The notes below the pieces were generated by a model. That model was not told the origin of the DNA and ran no database searches. It saw only the letters and a program-made list of their open reading frames with translations. Shown one piece after another: positions 18,506 through 26,848 of a DNA stretch of 64,000 nucleotides (the first letter of the stretch is position 1; every line of letters starts with the position of its first letter). Made by a program: the position numbers and the translations under genes. Source of the DNA: Lysobacterales bacterium (GTDB lineage Bacteria > Pseudomonadota > Gammaproteobacteria > Xanthomonadales > Rhodanobacteraceae); NCBI GenBank assembly GCA_016707485.1, contig JADJHN010000001.1, forward strand, positions 620,001 through 684,000, written 5' to 3'.

Positions 18506-18595
18506 GCACGGGGGCGGGCGGAATTGGTGGAGGCACCGCCTGGGGGGGGGGGGGGGGGGCGACCCGTGGAGGTTCGAGTCCTCTCCCGGGCACCA
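18506..18595 (+). tRNA. tRNA-Leu, anticodon region replaced by a G homopolymer
   Basis: The 3' half is a perfect leucine-type tRNA: GTGGAGGTTCGAGTCCTCT (T arm) followed by CCCGGGC, discriminator A and encoded CCA (18593-18595). The 5' half has the class II pattern GCGGAATTGGTGGAGGCACCG, with an acceptor strand GCACGGG one mismatch from GCCCGGG and a few surplus bases. The anticodon stem-loop and most of the long variable arm are missing; in their place are 18 Gs (18542-18559). The anticodon cannot be read. This looks like sequence corruption, not a real mutation. Confidence 0.75.
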
Positions 18596-18600
18596 ACAAC

Positions 18601-18730
18601 TTGCTTCCGATGCCCCGGACGGGGGTTGGGGGGGCGGGGGGGCGGGGGGCGGAGGGCCACAAAGGCGCGGCGCACGCCAATCCCGGGCAGATGGGGGGGT
18701 GGTTCATGCCGCGAAGGCAGCCAACCGATG
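18601..18730. other. Low-quality G-rich intergenic stretch
   Basis: Several runs of 6-8 Gs (around 18627-18650 and 18692-18698) are interspersed with ordinary sequence downstream of the tRNA. Together with the 18-G run in the tRNA they suggest failed base calls. I see no gene here. Confidence 0.6.
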
Positions 18731-18734
18731 CGAA

Positions 18735-18756
18735 AACGCCCCGGAATCGGGGCGTT
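18735..18756 (-). terminator. Rho-independent terminator of the secreted propeller-like protein gene
   Basis: A 9-bp stem AACGCCCCG / CGGGGCGTT with a 4-base loop; on the minus strand it is followed by TTTTCG. It lies 30 bases beyond the stop of the gene at 18786. Confidence 0.7.
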
Positions 18757-18785
18757 GTCGGACTTTCCGGGGGTGACGATCGCGA

Positions 18786-19730
18786 TCAGTCGACGCTGAA
18801 GCTCTGCAGGCTGACCGGCGTCAATGCACCTTCGTACTCCTTGTTTGCCGGCGTCGACACGGCTGTTGCTGCGCCGGTGGCGAGATCGATGCTGGCGAAC
18901 TGGTTGACACCGCCACCGGAGTAGATCCATGCGTACAGCACGCCGGTGCTCTTGTCGAAATCGATGGCCTGGGCAAAGTTTGCCGCCACTCCAGTCGCTC
19001 CGATCAATGTCGCGGCCCCGGTTGTCGTATTGATCGAGTAGATCGAATCTGTGCTGATGTCGTGGCCGTACATCTGGCCAGCATTGTTGATCGCGATGTC
19101 GATCATCAATGGGGCACCCATGGCACCGATGTTGGTGAGAACCCCGGTGGTGGTGTTCAGCGAATAAAGCCGGGATTCCGTGCCATCGGATGCCGAGACA
19201 TAGAACGTCGAACTGCTGTTGACGAAGGCAAGGCCGGTAATGCCGTCAGTGCCGACAAGACCGGTGACGGTCGGGCCCGCGGTGAACACGCCCGTGGTCT
19301 TGTTGACCGTGCCGAGCGCGAGGGTCACATTCTCGATCGCCCACAGCACGCCGCTCGCGTTGTCGTGTTCGAGCGCATACGAATCGAACGTCGTGGTCGG
19401 CGCTGAACTCGGCGACGCCGCATTTGGCAACGCGAACGTTTCGAACGTGTTCGGGGTTGCACGCAGGTCGAGCTGGTAGGCCGGATCGCCGATCGTGTTC
19501 GGTGCCGTGCCTGCCTTGGCGACGGGCAGCAATTTCACGGCCGGGATGTAGGCCTGGCACTCGGTGGCATACCAGGTTGGTTCGCGCTGTGCGCTGTTGG
19601 CGAGCGCCGGGCAATCGCGCGCGGGATCGCCGCTCGGTTGCGAGGCGAACGCCGGCAATGCCCCGGCGAAGATTGCACCGGAGACCAGGATCGATCGGGC
19701 GCACAATGTGCGAATCCTTGCGTTCAACAT
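18786..19730 (-). CDS. Secreted beta-propeller-like protein of unknown function
   Basis: A 314-residue exported protein. The ATG at 19730 opens a signal peptide (MLNARIRTLCARSILVSGAI...PAFAS, cleavage near residue 30) and has GGGGAA upstream; the longer frame to 19946 is Arg-rich and not protein-like. The mature part contains repeated strands of the type LYSLNTTTGVLTNIGAMG and IYSINTTTGAATLIGATG, each a Thr/Gly-rich turn followed by a hydrophobic strand, as in beta-propeller proteins with PQQ/NHL-like blades. No enzyme motif is seen. It occupies the place between purA and rnr where E. coli has nsrR. Monocistronic, with its own terminator. Confidence 0.8.
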   Translation of the reverse strand: MLNARIRTLCARSILVSGAIFAGALPAFASQPSGDPARDCPALANSAQREPTWYATECQAYIPAVKLLPVAKAGTAPNTIGDPAYQLDLRATPNTFETFALPNAASPSSAPTTTFDSYALEHDNASGVLWAIENVTLALGTVNKTTGVFTAGPTVTGLVGTDGITGLAFVNSSSTFYVSASDGTESRLYSLNTTTGVLTNIGAMGAPLMIDIAINNAGQMYGHDISTDSIYSINTTTGAATLIGATGVAANFAQAIDFDKSTGVLYAWIYSGGGVNQFASIDLATGAATAVSTPANKEYEGALTPVSLQSFSVD

Positions 19731-19873
19731 GTTCGTGTTCCCCAGCAGTGGTTTGTGGAAGATTGGGCGGGCGATCGGCGATCGTGTGCCACCGGCCACC
19801 ATATCGCCACGGTCACGTTCATGCAATGCATGGCGGACATGGCATCGCGGCCGAGGCAATTCGCCCGATCCGG

Positions 19874-21166
19874 TCAGGCAAACGGATCGCGCAGGACGAT
19901 GGTGTCGTCGCGATCGGCACCAGTGGCGACCAGGGCAAGGTGACACCCCGAAAGTTCTTCGACTGCACGCAGGTAGGCGCGTGCGGCGGCCGGCAGCTTG
20001 TTCCAGTCACGCACACCCGAGGTCGGTTCCTCCCAGCCGGGGAAATCGAGATAGACCGGCTTGCACTCGTCCCAGCCATCCGCATCGAGCGGGGCCAGGT
20101 CGCGACGCTTGCCGCGGTACTCGTAGGCGATGCAGACCTTGATCGTCGGCAGGCCGTCGAGCACGTCGAGCTTGGTGATGGCCAGGCCGTTGATCGCGTT
20201 GATCTGGGTTGCACGCTTCAGCGCGACCAGATCGATCCAGCCGCACCGACGCGGGCGGCCGGTGCTCGCGCCAAATTCATTGCCGCGCTTGCGCAGCGCC
20301 TCACCCATTTCGTCATTGAGTTCGGTAGGGAACGGACCGCCGCCTACACGCGTCGCATAGGCCTTGCAGATGCCGAGCACGTAATCGATATCCGAGGCAC
20401 CGACGCCGGTGCCGGCGAGCGCCCCGCCAACCGTCGTGTTCGACGAAGTCACGTACGGATAGGTGCCGTGGTCGATATCGAGCAAGGCACCTTGCGCGCC
20501 TTCATAGAGGATGTGGTCGCCACGACGGCGGGCGTCGTGCAGCAAGGTCGAGACGTCATCGATCATCGGGCGCAGGTATTCGCTGTATTCGAGCGCCTCG
20601 TCGAGTACCTTCCGATAATCGACACCCTCCGCCTTCAACCATTGGGTGAGGATGAAGTTGTGGTAGTCGACGGCGATACGCACCTTTTCCGGCAATTCCG
20701 ACGGATACATGAGATCGGCAACACGGATGCTGCGGCGGGCGACCTTGTCCTCGTAGGCAGGGCCGATGCCGCGACCGGTGGTGCCGATGGCTTTTGCCCC
20801 GGAAGCCTTTTCGCGCGCCTGATCGACGGCGATGTGATACGGCATGATCAGCGGCGTGGCCGGGCTGATCTTCAGGCGCGAACGCACCTCGACGCCTTCG
20901 CCCTCGAGTTCGCTGATCTCGTGGCGCAAGGCAGCCGGTGACAAGACCACACCATTGCCGATCAGGCATTGCACGCCATCGCGCAGGATGCCCGACGGAA
21001 TGAGGTGCAGCACCGTCTTCTTGCCGTTGATGACCAGCGTATGGCCGGCGTTGTGGCCGCCCTGGAAGCGCGCCACGATGCCGACCCGCTCGGTGAGCAG
21101 ATCGACGATCTTGCCCTTGCCCTCGTCACCCCACTGCGCACCCAGAATCACTACCGAATTGCCCAT
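19874..21166 (-). CDS. purA: Adenylosuccinate synthetase
   Basis: Joins IMP and aspartate using GTP, the first committed step to AMP, in the cytoplasm. It has 430 residues, the standard size, with the N-terminal GTP-binding signature QWGDEGKGKIVDLL, the GHNAGHT loop (catalytic His), TTGRGIGPAYEDK and the C-terminal GRPRRCGWIDLVALK. ATG at 21166. In E. coli and here purA follows the hflX-hflK-hflC-DUF2065 group on the same strand, but here a 432-bp homopolymer-rich gap intervenes, so operon continuity cannot be judged. Confidence 0.96.
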   Translation of the reverse strand: MGNSVVILGAQWGDEGKGKIVDLLTERVGIVARFQGGHNAGHTLVINGKKTVLHLIPSGILRDGVQCLIGNGVVLSPAALRHEISELEGEGVEVRSRLKISPATPLIMPYHIAVDQAREKASGAKAIGTTGRGIGPAYEDKVARRSIRVADLMYPSELPEKVRIAVDYHNFILTQWLKAEGVDYRKVLDEALEYSEYLRPMIDDVSTLLHDARRRGDHILYEGAQGALLDIDHGTYPYVTSSNTTVGGALAGTGVGASDIDYVLGICKAYATRVGGGPFPTELNDEMGEALRKRGNEFGASTGRPRRCGWIDLVALKRATQINAINGLAITKLDVLDGLPTIKVCIAYEYRGKRRDLAPLDADGWDECKPVYLDFPGWEEPTSGVRDWNKLPAAARAYLRAVEELSGCHLALVATGADRDDTIVLRDPFA

Positions 21167-21189
21167 GTCGTTCTCGTTTCGTTGATTGG

Positions 21190-21540
<351 letters not shown>

Positions 21541-21598
21541 GCAAAAGCAGATGTCGCGAAATCCTGCTTGACCAATCCCCAATGTCGAATCCCGGCTC

Positions 21599-21784
21599 TC
21601 AATGCACCAGCTTCAGCGCAATCAAGCCGATCACCACCATGACTCCACCCACCTTGCGCAAAGTCGGCTCATCGATCTGTTGCAGGCGCTCCGCCATGCG
21701 CTTCCATGCACCGGGCGCGGCAAACAGGAAGAGGCCCTCGATGACCAGCACCAGGCAGATTGCGGCTGCCAGTTCACTTGGCAT
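21599..21784 (-). CDS. DUF2065 (YjeT-like) small membrane protein
   Basis: A 61-residue protein with two hydrophobic helices (about residues 5-24 and 44-59) linked by a basic stretch GAWKRMAERLQQIDEPTLRKVG, the hallmark of the DUF2065/YjeT family. It lies 6 bases after hflC on the same strand and upstream of purA, the same place as yjeT in E. coli, which supports that it is a real gene despite its size. Role unknown; the neighbourhood suggests a link to the HflKC membrane protease-regulator complex. Confidence 0.85.
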   Translation of the reverse strand: MPSELAAAICLVLVIEGLFLFAAPGAWKRMAERLQQIDEPTLRKVGGVMVVIGLIALKLVH

Positions 21785-21790
21785 GGAATC

Positions 21791-22651
21791 CTACTTGCTG
21801 TCTTGCAGGTAATGCAGGAACTCCGATTTCGGATCGAGCACGAGCACGCCATTGGCCGGCGTGAACGCTTCCCGATACGCCTCAAGGCTGCGGTAGAAGG
21901 CATAGAACTCGGCATCCTTGCCATAGGATGACGCATAGATCCTGGCTGCTTCCGCATCGCCCTCGCCGCGCCCGGTCTGCGCCTCGCGATAGGCTTCGGC
22001 CTTGATCACCTGGACCTGGCGGTCGGCGTCGGAGCGGATGCGTTCGGCAGCCTCGTTGCCTTCGGCGCGCAGCGCATCCGCAACCTGCTTGCGCTCGGAA
22101 CGCATGCGCTCGTACACCGAACGCAGCACCGAGCTCTCCTCGGGCAGATCGACACGCTTGATGCGCACGTCGACGATGTCGATGCCGAGGTTCATGGCCG
22201 CCTTGTTCGCGGTTTGCACGAGCGAATCGGTCAGGTCCGAGCGGGCGCTGGAAACAACCTCTTTCAGCGTGCGCGAGTTGATCGCGGTACGCATGCCGTC
22301 CTTGACGATCGGCGCCAGGCGCTGCTGCGCACGTTCCTGATCGCCGGCCACGGCGGTATAGAACTTCGCAGAATCAGAAATCCTCCACTTGACCACGAAG
22401 TCTACATTGACGTCCTTCTTTTCCGAGGTCAGGTAGCGCTCTGCCGCGGCATCCAGCGTCTGCAGGCGCCGGTCGAAACGCAATGCCTGCTGCACCAGCG
22501 GCAGCTTGAAATGCAGGCCCGGCTTGAAGCCGGCTTCGGTGATGCGTCCGAACTGCAGAAGGATGGCGGTCTGCCCTTCGGAGACAATGAATACGCTGTT
22601 GACGGCGAGCAGGATGATCGCGGCAATGACGATGCTGATGATCGGGCGCAT
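21791..22651 (-). CDS. hflC: HflC, subunit of the HflKC modulator of FtsH
   Basis: SPFH/prohibitin-family membrane protein, 286 residues, forming with HflK the large cage that surrounds and regulates the FtsH protease. An N-terminal anchor (IISIVIAAIILLAVNSVFIV) is followed by the SPFH domain (GQTAILLQFGRITEAGFKPGL) and a long helical coiled-coil region ending EAARIYASSYGKDAEFYAFYRSLEAY. It starts 1 base after the hflK stop and is surely co-transcribed and perhaps translationally coupled with it. Confidence 0.95.
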   Translation of the reverse strand: MRPIISIVIAAIILLAVNSVFIVSEGQTAILLQFGRITEAGFKPGLHFKLPLVQQALRFDRRLQTLDAAAERYLTSEKKDVNVDFVVKWRISDSAKFYTAVAGDQERAQQRLAPIVKDGMRTAINSRTLKEVVSSARSDLTDSLVQTANKAAMNLGIDIVDVRIKRVDLPEESSVLRSVYERMRSERKQVADALRAEGNEAAERIRSDADRQVQVIKAEAYREAQTGRGEGDAEAARIYASSYGKDAEFYAFYRSLEAYREAFTPANGVLVLDPKSEFLHYLQDSK

Positions 22652-22652
22652 G

Positions 22653-23792
22653 TCAGTTCTTCCCCTTGCTCGATTCGGTCGATATGGCCGCAGCCGCGGT
22701 TGTCGCCGGCAACGGTTCCGCAGTCTGCTGCGGAACGGGAACCTGCAACAGGTTCCTGCCGCCGGTGAAGTCGATGACCTTGGGTGTGCCGCTGACGACC
22801 TGCTGCATGGTTTCGAGGTACAGACGCTTGCGCGTGACTTCGGGTGCGGCGCGGTATTCGCTGGCGATCAGGTTGAAGCGCTCGGCATCACCTTGCGCCC
22901 TGGCAATGCGCTCGGCCTCGTAGCCCTTGGCTTCAGCGAGGATGCGCGCCGCTTCACCACGCGCCTCCGGCACCACGCGCTTGGCATAGGCATCGGCAAT
23001 ATTGCTCGCGCGCTGGCGGTCCTCACGCGCACTGATCGCATCGTCAAACGAATCCTTGACCTCCTGCGGCGGGCGCACGTTCTGGAAATTGAGCTCGGTC
23101 ACGAGCAGCCCGGCCTTGTAGCGTTCCAGGGTCTGCTGGACGACCTTCTTCGACTGCAGGGCGAGTTCGGCACTGGGGTTGGCCACCGGCGCATCGCCTG
23201 CGGTCGCCTCGACCCGCTGGTCCGGCATGATCGCGTCCAGCTCGCTGGTGCCGATGATTTCGCGCACGGCGCTTTCGGCGGCCTGCTTGAGGGTTTCATC
23301 CGGATCGCGCGTCGAATACAGGTACAAGGTCGGATCGTCGACCTGGTATTGCACGTTGAATTCGACCTGGACGATGTTCTCGTCACGCGTGAGCATGCGC
23401 ACGGTGTCGGAGACAGCACGGATCTGCGTCGCATCGACCTTGGTCACGGATTCCACCGGTCGCGGCCATTTCAGGTTGAAACCGGGCGGCATGGTCCGCG
23501 TGTACTCGCCAAAGCGCAGCACGACGCCCTGCTGGCGGGCATCGATCTGCACGAAGGAATCGAAGAACACCCAGGCAATCAGCAGGCCGACGATTGCCAG
23601 CACGGCGCCGCCGCCGCGGCTGTTGCCCGAACTGCCACCTCGGCCGCCGCCACTTCCGCCACCACCAAACAGCCGCCCGAGCATCTCCTTGGCGCGGTTG
23701 ATGGCATCGTCCAAATCATTCTTGCCGCCACCGTCCTTATTGTCTCGCCACGGGTCGCGCTGTTTGCCGCCACCGGGTTCATTCCAAGCCAT
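22653..23792 (-). CDS. hflK: HflK, subunit of the HflKC modulator of FtsH
   Basis: SPFH-family partner of HflC, 379 residues from the ATG at 23792 (MAWNEPGGGKQRDPW). It shows the family's Gly-rich cytoplasmic N-terminus (a Gly/Ser-rich stretch before the membrane helix VLAIVGLLIAWVFFDSFVQI), the SPFH domain, and the coiled-coil with RASNIADAYAKRVVPEARGEAARI. The C-terminal tail is Ala/Thr/Pro-rich. Member of the hfq-hflX-hflK-hflC group, separated from hflX by 131 bases. Confidence 0.94.
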   Translation of the reverse strand: MAWNEPGGGKQRDPWRDNKDGGGKNDLDDAINRAKEMLGRLFGGGGSGGGRGGSSGNSRGGGAVLAIVGLLIAWVFFDSFVQIDARQQGVVLRFGEYTRTMPPGFNLKWPRPVESVTKVDATQIRAVSDTVRMLTRDENIVQVEFNVQYQVDDPTLYLYSTRDPDETLKQAAESAVREIIGTSELDAIMPDQRVEATAGDAPVANPSAELALQSKKVVQQTLERYKAGLLVTELNFQNVRPPQEVKDSFDDAISAREDRQRASNIADAYAKRVVPEARGEAARILAEAKGYEAERIARAQGDAERFNLIASEYRAAPEVTRKRLYLETMQQVVSGTPKVIDFTGGRNLLQVPVPQQTAEPLPATTAAAAISTESSKGKN

Positions 23793-23923
23793 TGCACTCT
23801 TCCTGTCTGAACGTCCTCGCGCCACTTGCGCATGCATTCCCGCGAGGAATGCACGAAAGGCGAAGGGGATTGCCGAGCACCTGCTTCACGAAGAAGCCGC
23901 GGCGGGACTGCCGCGCTGGCACT

Positions 23924-25264
23924 TCAGGGTTGTGGATTGTCGAATTGATTGTAGGTAGCCCCCTCATTCGGGGCAAGCAAGGCCGCTTTCAACCATTCGC
24001 CCTGGCCGCCCTGCATGCCGAACAACGGCTCGATGCGGGCGCGCGGCGCGTCGATTTCAATGCGCCAGCCCTCTTCACCAGGCTGTTCGGATGCGACCAG
24101 GCCAAGCTCGTGCAGGCGCGCGCGCAGGCGACCGGATGCCGCCGGCACCTCCAGCACCTGGTGCACGCGCTCGCGGGCCAGGGCCTGGCTGATCGCCGCC
24201 AGCAGGGCATCGATGCCGATGCCGTCGCGCGCCGAGGTCCACACGCGCAACGGCCCGTCGCGATCGGGATGGTCAACCCTCGGCACATCGGATTCGAGAC
24301 GATCGATCTTGTTGTAGACGAGCACCTGCGGCAAATCGCTGGCACCGATCTCGGCGAGTACGCCCTCGACATCGGCGACGCGCGTGTCGCGCTCCGGATC
24401 CGAGGCATCGATGACATGCAGGAGCAGGTCCGCCTCGCGCGCCTCGGCCAGGGTCGAGCGGAACGCGGCGACCAGGTCATGCGGAAGTTCGCGGATGAAA
24501 CCGACCGTGTCGGCGAGCACGATCGGGCCACAGGCAAGCCCGTCGATGCGCCGCAAGGTCGGGTCGAGCGTGGCGAAAAGCTGATCCGCGGCATACACGC
24601 CGGCACCGGTCATGGCATTGAACAAGGTCGATTTGCCGGCGTTGGTGTAACCGACCAGGGCAACCACCGGCAAGGCGCTGCGCTCACGCGAACGACGCGC
24701 CTGGTTGCGCTGCACTTCGACCTTGTCGAGGCGCTTCTGCAATTGCTTGACCCGCACCGCGAGCAGGCGGCGATCGATTTCAAGCTGGGTTTCGCCGGGG
24801 CCGCGCAGGCCGATGGCGCCGCCACGCTGGCGTTCAAGGTGGGTCCAGCCGCGCACGAGACGGGTCGACATGTGCTTGAGCTGGGCCAGTTCGACCTGCA
24901 ACTTGCCCTCATGCGAGCGCGCGCGCTGGGCGAAGATGTCGAGGATCAGTCCGGTGCGGTCGACCACGCGGCACTCGGTCAGCTTTTCGAGGTTGCGCTC
25001 CTGCACCGGCGACAAGGCGTGATTGACGAGGATGAGGTCGGCATCGAGCGCAACCCTCAGCGCCTTCAGCTCCTCGGCCTTGCCGGTACCGACGAAATAG
25101 CGCGGATTCGGGCGATCGAGACGGGCGGCCAAGTTGCCGACCACGGTCGCGCCCGCCGAACGAGCCAGTTCCGCGAACTCCTCCAGCAAGGCCGCATCAT
25201 GCTGTCCGGGTGCCTGCGCCTGCAGCAGCAGGGCACGCTCACCTTTTTTCGATCGATCAAACAG
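23924..25264 (-). CDS. hflX: Ribosome-associated GTPase HflX, probable CTG start
   Basis: GTPase that splits stalled or hibernating 70S ribosomes. The HflX N-domain (RYFVGTGKAEEL...LILVNHALSPVQERNLE) is followed by the linker with RGPGETQLEIDRR, then the G domain: VGYTNAGKST (G1), DTVGFIRELP (G3) and NKID (G4). The frame extends upstream of the first TTG (25189) to a CTG at 25264, giving FDRSKKGERALLLQ, which matches the start MFDR... of E. coli HflX. GGAG lies 9 bases before that CTG, and the start overlaps the hfq stop, so CTG may replace ATG. If CTG is not used, the protein starts at TTG 25189 (421 residues) and loses a conserved segment. Confidence 0.9.
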   Translation of the reverse strand: MFDRSKKGERALLLQAQAPGQHDAALLEEFAELARSAGATVVGNLAARLDRPNPRYFVGTGKAEELKALRVALDADLILVNHALSPVQERNLEKLTECRVVDRTGLILDIFAQRARSHEGKLQVELAQLKHMSTRLVRGWTHLERQRGGAIGLRGPGETQLEIDRRLLAVRVKQLQKRLDKVEVQRNQARRSRERSALPVVALVGYTNAGKSTLFNAMTGAGVYAADQLFATLDPTLRRIDGLACGPIVLADTVGFIRELPHDLVAAFRSTLAEAREADLLLHVIDASDPERDTRVADVEGVLAEIGASDLPQVLVYNKIDRLESDVPRVDHPDRDGPLRVWTSARDGIGIDALLAAISQALARERVHQVLEVPAASGRLRARLHELGLVASEQPGEEGWRIEIDAPRARIEPLFGMQGGQGEWLKAALLAPNEGATYNQFDNPQP

Positions 25265-25529
25265 TGCGGTTTACTCCGGATTCGTGGGTGTCGCCGACGA
25301 CGGCATCATCCGGGCCGGTGATGCGCACGTTGCGACTCGGCACGACCGTCGAGATGGCGTGCTTGTAGACCATCTGGCTGACCGTGTTGCGCAACAGCAC
25401 GACAAACTGGTCGAAGGACTCGACCGTGCCTTGCAGCTTGATGCCATTGACCAGATAGATCGATACCGGCACGCGTTCGCGCCGAAGTGCATTGAGAAAA
25501 GGATCCTGCAGCGATTGTCCTTTGGACAT
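25257..25529 (-). CDS. hfq: RNA chaperone Hfq
   Basis: Sm-like hexameric RNA chaperone that pairs small RNAs with mRNAs, 90 residues from the ATG at 25529 (MSKGQSLQDPFLNALRRE), which follows AGGAGA. The Sm1 motif VNGIKLQGTVESFDQFVVLL and the Sm2 motif YKHAISTVVPS are intact; Gln 8, Phe 42 and the YKH triad correspond to the proximal-face uridine pocket. A short acidic/polar C-terminus follows. Upstream in-frame sequence to 25601 is not Hfq-like. Immediate neighbours miaA upstream and hflX downstream are the classical arrangement. Confidence 0.97.
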   Translation of the reverse strand: MSKGQSLQDPFLNALRRERVPVSIYLVNGIKLQGTVESFDQFVVLLRNTVSQMVYKHAISTVVPSRNVRITGPDDAVVGDTHESGVNRTV

Positions 25530-25685
25530 TATTATTCTCCTGTGACGCGCCCCGAGCCGGAAAAAAAACACCTTGCAACCGTGCCTGGGCCGGACGGTCA
25601 ATCCGCCCCGCTCATCGGTGTCCCGGTATGAATGGCGATCTTAACCCAATGATTGGCCGAATAAAACGCCAATCCGCCCGCAGAT

Positions 25686-26630
25686 TCAGCGGTCGAGGAA
25701 GCCGGCAACCGCCCGCAGCACGCGTTCGCCGACCGTCGCGTCGTCGGCATCGAACATCCACGCATCAAGCTCTGAACGCAGCCAGGTGATCTGGCGCTTG
25801 GCCAACTGGCGTGTCGCGTGGATCGCATTCAGGCGGAAATCCTCGAGACTGCAGGCGCCGTCCAGGTAGGGCCAGCCTTGTCGGTAGCCGACCGCACGCA
25901 TCGAGGGCAGATCCTCGGCCCAGTCCGCGCGCTGGCGCAGGCGCTCGAGTTCGGCAACCAGGCCGGCAGCCAGCATGTCATCGAAGCGGTCGGCGATCCG
26001 CGCATGCAAGGCGACCCGCTGCCGCGGCAACAGGCCCAGCTTGAGCAGGCGGTAGGGCAAGCGCCTGCGTGATCCACCCTGCAATTCGGAAAGAGCCTTG
26101 CCGCTCAGCGCGATGACTTCGAGCGCACGCTGCACGCGCTGGACGTCATTGAGGTTGAGGCGAGCCGCGGTGGCCGGATCGAGCTTGGCCAGACGCTCAT
26201 GCATGTAGGCCTTGCCCTTGTCCGCCGCCTGCCGGGCCAGGTCGGCGCGCAGCGTCGGATCGGCCTGCGGCAAGGGCGAAAGGCCCAACTCCAGCGCCCG
26301 GAAATACAAGCCGGTTCCGCCAACCAGCAACGGTACGCGGCCCTGCGCATGGATCTGCTCGATCTCGCGCAGGGCATCCGCGCGAAACTCGGCGGCGGAA
26401 TAGGCCTGGGCCGGGTCGCGGATGTCGATGAGTCGGTGCGGGAAACGCTGCAAGGTCGCCGCAGCGGGCTTCGCCGAACCGACATCCATGCCGCGGTAGA
26501 CGAGGGCCGAGTCGACACTGACCAAGTCGAGCGGAAAATGCTCGGCGAGCGCGCAGGCAAGCGCGGTCTTGCCCGATGCGGTCGGCCCCATCAGGAAGAG
26601 GACGCACGGCCGGCGGTCAGCGTGATTCAT
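25686..26630 (-). CDS. miaA: tRNA dimethylallyltransferase
   Basis: Transfers an isopentenyl group from DMAPP to A37 of tRNAs reading UNN codons. It has 314 residues from the ATG at 26630 (MNHADRRPCVLFLMG); the in-frame extension to 26897 is Arg-rich and unlikely. The P-loop GPTASGKT spans residues 15-22. DSALVYRGMDVGSAKP, the RLIDIRDPAQAYSAAEF region and the C-terminal RQLAKRQITWLRSE are all typical. First gene of the miaA-hfq-hflX group. No mutL is upstream; the divergent neighbour is an EAL-domain protein. Confidence 0.95.
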   Translation of the reverse strand: MNHADRRPCVLFLMGPTASGKTALACALAEHFPLDLVSVDSALVYRGMDVGSAKPAAATLQRFPHRLIDIRDPAQAYSAAEFRADALREIEQIHAQGRVPLLVGGTGLYFRALELGLSPLPQADPTLRADLARQAADKGKAYMHERLAKLDPATAARLNLNDVQRVQRALEVIALSGKALSELQGGSRRRLPYRLLKLGLLPRQRVALHARIADRFDDMLAAGLVAELERLRQRADWAEDLPSMRAVGYRQGWPYLDGACSLEDFRLNAIHATRQLAKRQITWLRSELDAWMFDADDATVGERVLRAVAGFLDR

Positions 26631-26848
26631 GCGCGGCGTCCGTGGCAGGGCTGCAATCGGGATGGATGCCGATGATGGATGATCGCTGCCACGCTTTCCA
26701 ACGGCAGCCGACGCACGGCACACGTCCGCACGCGGGCTCTGCCAGGCCGTTGTCCGAGGGAAGTTGCGCCTCGGTGACAAAATTCTTTGACTTGCGCGCT
26801 CCGCTGGGCTCCCATAAGGATCCGGGAAACGTCGCGTGGACCAGGCTG

